64,000 nt of DNA from Gymnorhina tibicen. Taxonomy: Eukaryota; Chordata; Aves; Passeriformes; Artamidae. The notes beneath the pieces were generated by a model, which saw only the letters and a list, made by a program, of their open reading frames with translations, did no database searches and was not told the origin of the DNA. Below, piece after piece: positions 61,436 through 64,000 of this stretch (position 1 is its first letter; every line of letters begins with the position of its first letter). The translations under genes and the position numbers were made by a program. Location: contig VXAZ01006396.1 of NCBI GenBank assembly GCA_013399875.1, positions 1 to 64,000 on the forward strand. The letters run 5' to 3'.

Positions 61436-61463
61436 GATAATTTTATGCTGATAATTTTATGCT
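61436..61463. repeat. Perfect 14-bp tandem duplication
   Basis: GATAATTTTATGCT occurs twice with no spacer (61436-61449 and 61450-61463). GATAATTTTATGC carries a GATA core and a homeodomain-like TTTATGC, so the event doubled these motifs. Confidence 0.92.
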
Positions 61464-64000
61464 AATGATCCTGAGTGTTTGTTTCAGCCTCTTTCTCTCA
61501 CTAGAACATATTCAGTTGGTTGATTTGTGGATCCAAATGTGAAAAAAGGAATCATGAATTTTGCGTGATTTATGGGGAAATTAGAAAAGTAGCCAATTTG
61601 GCATAAAATTGTGCAGGGAAGAAAAATGGTCTATCAGCAATGAAAGAAATAGTGGGAAGTTTTTGGAAGAGTTCCCGTTCTCAAAATAATTTTCCCCAAA
61701 ATTCTGCACATTGATCATGACTTATACTGTTGCAAACTACTGCAGCTTCAGATGTAATCATTGTACTTTTACTCATTTTTAATTTATGCCAGTTCAGAAA
61801 TACAGGCCGGCACACAGTTTCAGGAGTAGCAGATACACAATAACATCTTAGCTACCCACCACAATCTAGTATTTCCTGATTTTCCTTTAGGATGTGGGCA
61901 GCAGTATGCTAAAACTAGGCTAATGATACACATTTCTGATTTGAATGAGATCCAGAAGGTAGAAAAAGGGTTTGGGTGCTTCTGAATGCTGAGTTTTTGT
62001 CTGGCTCACTGAAAGGTTAGAAGGCTCTGGCAAACTTTTACTCCAGTCTGTGAATGGATCTGTGTGGATGGACCTCAGTATAAGTTGCAGCATCTCTGCA
62101 GTGAAGCAATAAACTCTGGGATTTAGACTCTAAAGCATCTCTATTTCTCATCTGCAAGTTCCTGTGTGCTTTCAGCCAAGTAAATATCTGATGCTGGTTA
62201 ACTTTTACTGTTTCTTCTGCTGCTCGTCATGGCAGATCGACATCCGAGTGCTTATGGCATATTATGTTACAGCCAACCAACTAACTTCCTCTCAAACATG
62301 TTACTTCTACTCTGTTGCTTGTGATATTGATGGCTATTCTGACCTTTGCAGTTCTCTAATTACTGAAGCCTTAAAATAGTACACGTCACGTAAAATATTC
62401 TCTTTTTGAAGTTCCTTTTTCCTTGCATGCCTGAGCTGAAAAACAATATAAACTAAGATTATTCAGCCACTTTAGACCACTGCACAGAATGTCAAGGGAA
62501 ATTTTGTTAGCGAGGACAAGTGACTGTTTTGTTCCACTTTTACTTTTGAGGTATTTTTCACTCAGCAGAAGATAGTACAACGATGTATTTGCCATGCCGT
62601 TCCATAAATCATTTAAATTCTTCTCCTTACCAAACTCCAGAAATGAACATTTGTGAAACTATTTTTTTCTGTAGTCCTTTATTTCAAGTTTGTGAAACAG
62701 CCCCAGATAACACATTGTTTAGAGCTGGCAACCCATTTCCCCAGTTTTACCAAGCGGCGCATTCGCTGTAACATCAGAGGTCATTTTTAGCTATTGTACG
62801 TCTTTGTCTGGTCCAGTTAGAAAAGCGCACAAGCACTCCGGTACTATCAGTTATGCTTGGAGGAACATAAGAAGGGTGAGGGGGAGGGCAGAGGAGGCAA
62901 CACGAACTCAGAAATAGCCCATTTTTCTGCTTTGGGAGAGCACAGCCCGCTAACAGCCGGGTCCAGCCTGCGAGAAATTCAGTGTACTGCAGTATTACTA
63001 TCGGTAGACAGCATGGAAAACCCCAGGCCACAGAAATATGCCCTCCCAATGATCTCTGTCTCAAAGAAAAAAAAAATCTTAAAAGTCGCATCCTTATTGA
63101 GTTTGTCTTCCTTGAAATTAATTCTACTTTGTGGCCTAGTTCTTTTTTATTTCTGAACCTATTATGGGCCACATCTGTGGAAGTCTGTATCAACTATTCC
63201 GAAACCAGCTGCTGCTGAGATTCTTTCAGTTAAACTGAAATTAAGAACAGGTTTGTGGGCTCCCTACCTGCTGTGAAGCCGTGATGTAGTTTATAAAATT
63301 ACATATGGGTGAGAAAATCTGACTGCCAGGGCTGGAAAAGTTGGTACATTTGGCATGAACCTAAAGTAACCGTGTACGCTGAGGCTGTACTTATTTGCAA
63401 TATTAACTTTTTCTGCTCTCTTCCTCAGTGTCATTGTAAAAGCAATATTGGATAATTCAGTGTAAAAAAAATGTGGGTTTGAGAGGATCAAAGCACAAAA
63501 AATCAAAATCAGGCTATATCCTAGCAACTGTGTTGGTGGTAGGGGCAAATATGAAAGACATTAGAGTTAAAAATGTTGATTTTTCAAGAAAGGTCTCCAG
63601 ATTATTTCTGCCATAAGGAAAAGCTCATTACATGCCATAAATGAGATGATGGAAACAAACACCAGTCATCCTTTATCATTGATGCAATTACATTGATAGC
63701 AAGGGGACAACTTGTATGAGTAGAAAGTAAAGAGGTTATGACCACATCCTGACACCTGATACAATTTGTCAACAGATATGACCAACTTGCTTATTGCTGT
63801 TACACATTAATAGACACGTCAGATCATGAAATATATGCACCTCTCCAAATGGAAAAATATTTTCAAATCCGTTTGCTAGATTTATGCTTGAATAAATTAA
63901 CAGGGGGCAAGAGCTTGACCTCAATCCATGCAGACCTGGAGTATGCTGGTGTGCAAAACTTTGACGAGTTGGGGTGTGTTTTCACAGTACAAACTCTGGA

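Larger units (their letters stand above)
56983..64000. other. Unique noncoding DNA
   Basis: No gene recognised to the window end. Contents are a (GT)n-like run at 57131-57148, a TTTTATCTTTA duplication at 57929-57955, a 12-bp-unit tandem repeat at 60976-61003 and a 14-bp perfect duplication at 61436-61463. A somewhat CpG-richer unique stretch lies at about 62740-62990. Open frames such as 62774-63193 (-) show no domain. Confidence 0.5.

Noticed and set aside
1..64000. CRISPR arrays, prokaryotic operons, phage or plasmid modules, rRNA, tRNA
   Set aside because: No regularly spaced direct repeats, no ribosome-binding-site-led gene strings, and no recognisable rRNA or cloverleaf sequence. Everything points to vertebrate chromosomal DNA.

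Overview
The window looks like vertebrate, most likely avian, chromosomal DNA. The best evidence is a set of CR1 (chicken repeat 1) non-LTR retrotransposon 3' ends with the usual terminal ATTCTATGAT-type motif. There are two partial copies on the + strand (1-413 and 33192-33571), one on the - strand (28430-28936), and two very short 3' tails (18617-18672 on -, 34845-34881 on +). The sequence is generally AT-rich and CpG-poor. It has no operon-like gene packing and no long open frame resembling a known protein. CR1 also occurs in other reptiles, so 'bird' is an inference.

I recognise no complete gene. The layout fits a gene-poor intergenic region or the inside of a large intron. From 1 to about 19 kb the sequence is unique and AT-rich, with small tandem duplications and one striking 37-nt hairpin (9838-9874). 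From 19.2 to 20.5 kb there is a GC-richer, CpG-poor patch. From 20.5 to 44 kb the sequence is mostly featureless, apart from three CR1 pieces, a purine-rich tract (26521-26650) and a degenerate AT-rich tandem repeat (35561-35650).

The 44-57 kb interval is the most interesting part. It holds (a) a strong candidate 84-bp coding exon on the - strand at 48429-48512, with good splice sites and an open phase 0-0 frame; (b) a small CpG island at about 49797-50130, 1.3 kb upstream of that exon in the - orientation; (c) several unique blocks resembling conserved noncoding regulatory DNA, with clusters of TGACAG/CTGTCA (TALE homeodomain-type) motifs near 45.2 and 53.9 kb; and (d) a weaker candidate exon on the + strand at 56804-56982. 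If (a) and (b) belong together, they would be a promoter and an early or cassette exon of a - strand gene whose remaining exons lie outside the window or were not recognised. That link is an inference.

I see no bacterial, phage, CRISPR, rRNA or convincing tRNA features. The long open frames I examined are low-complexity, antisense to CR1, or unlike anything known to me. I found no clear undescribed system. The findings worth testing are the 84-bp exon, the CpG island, the hairpin and the candidate regulatory blocks.
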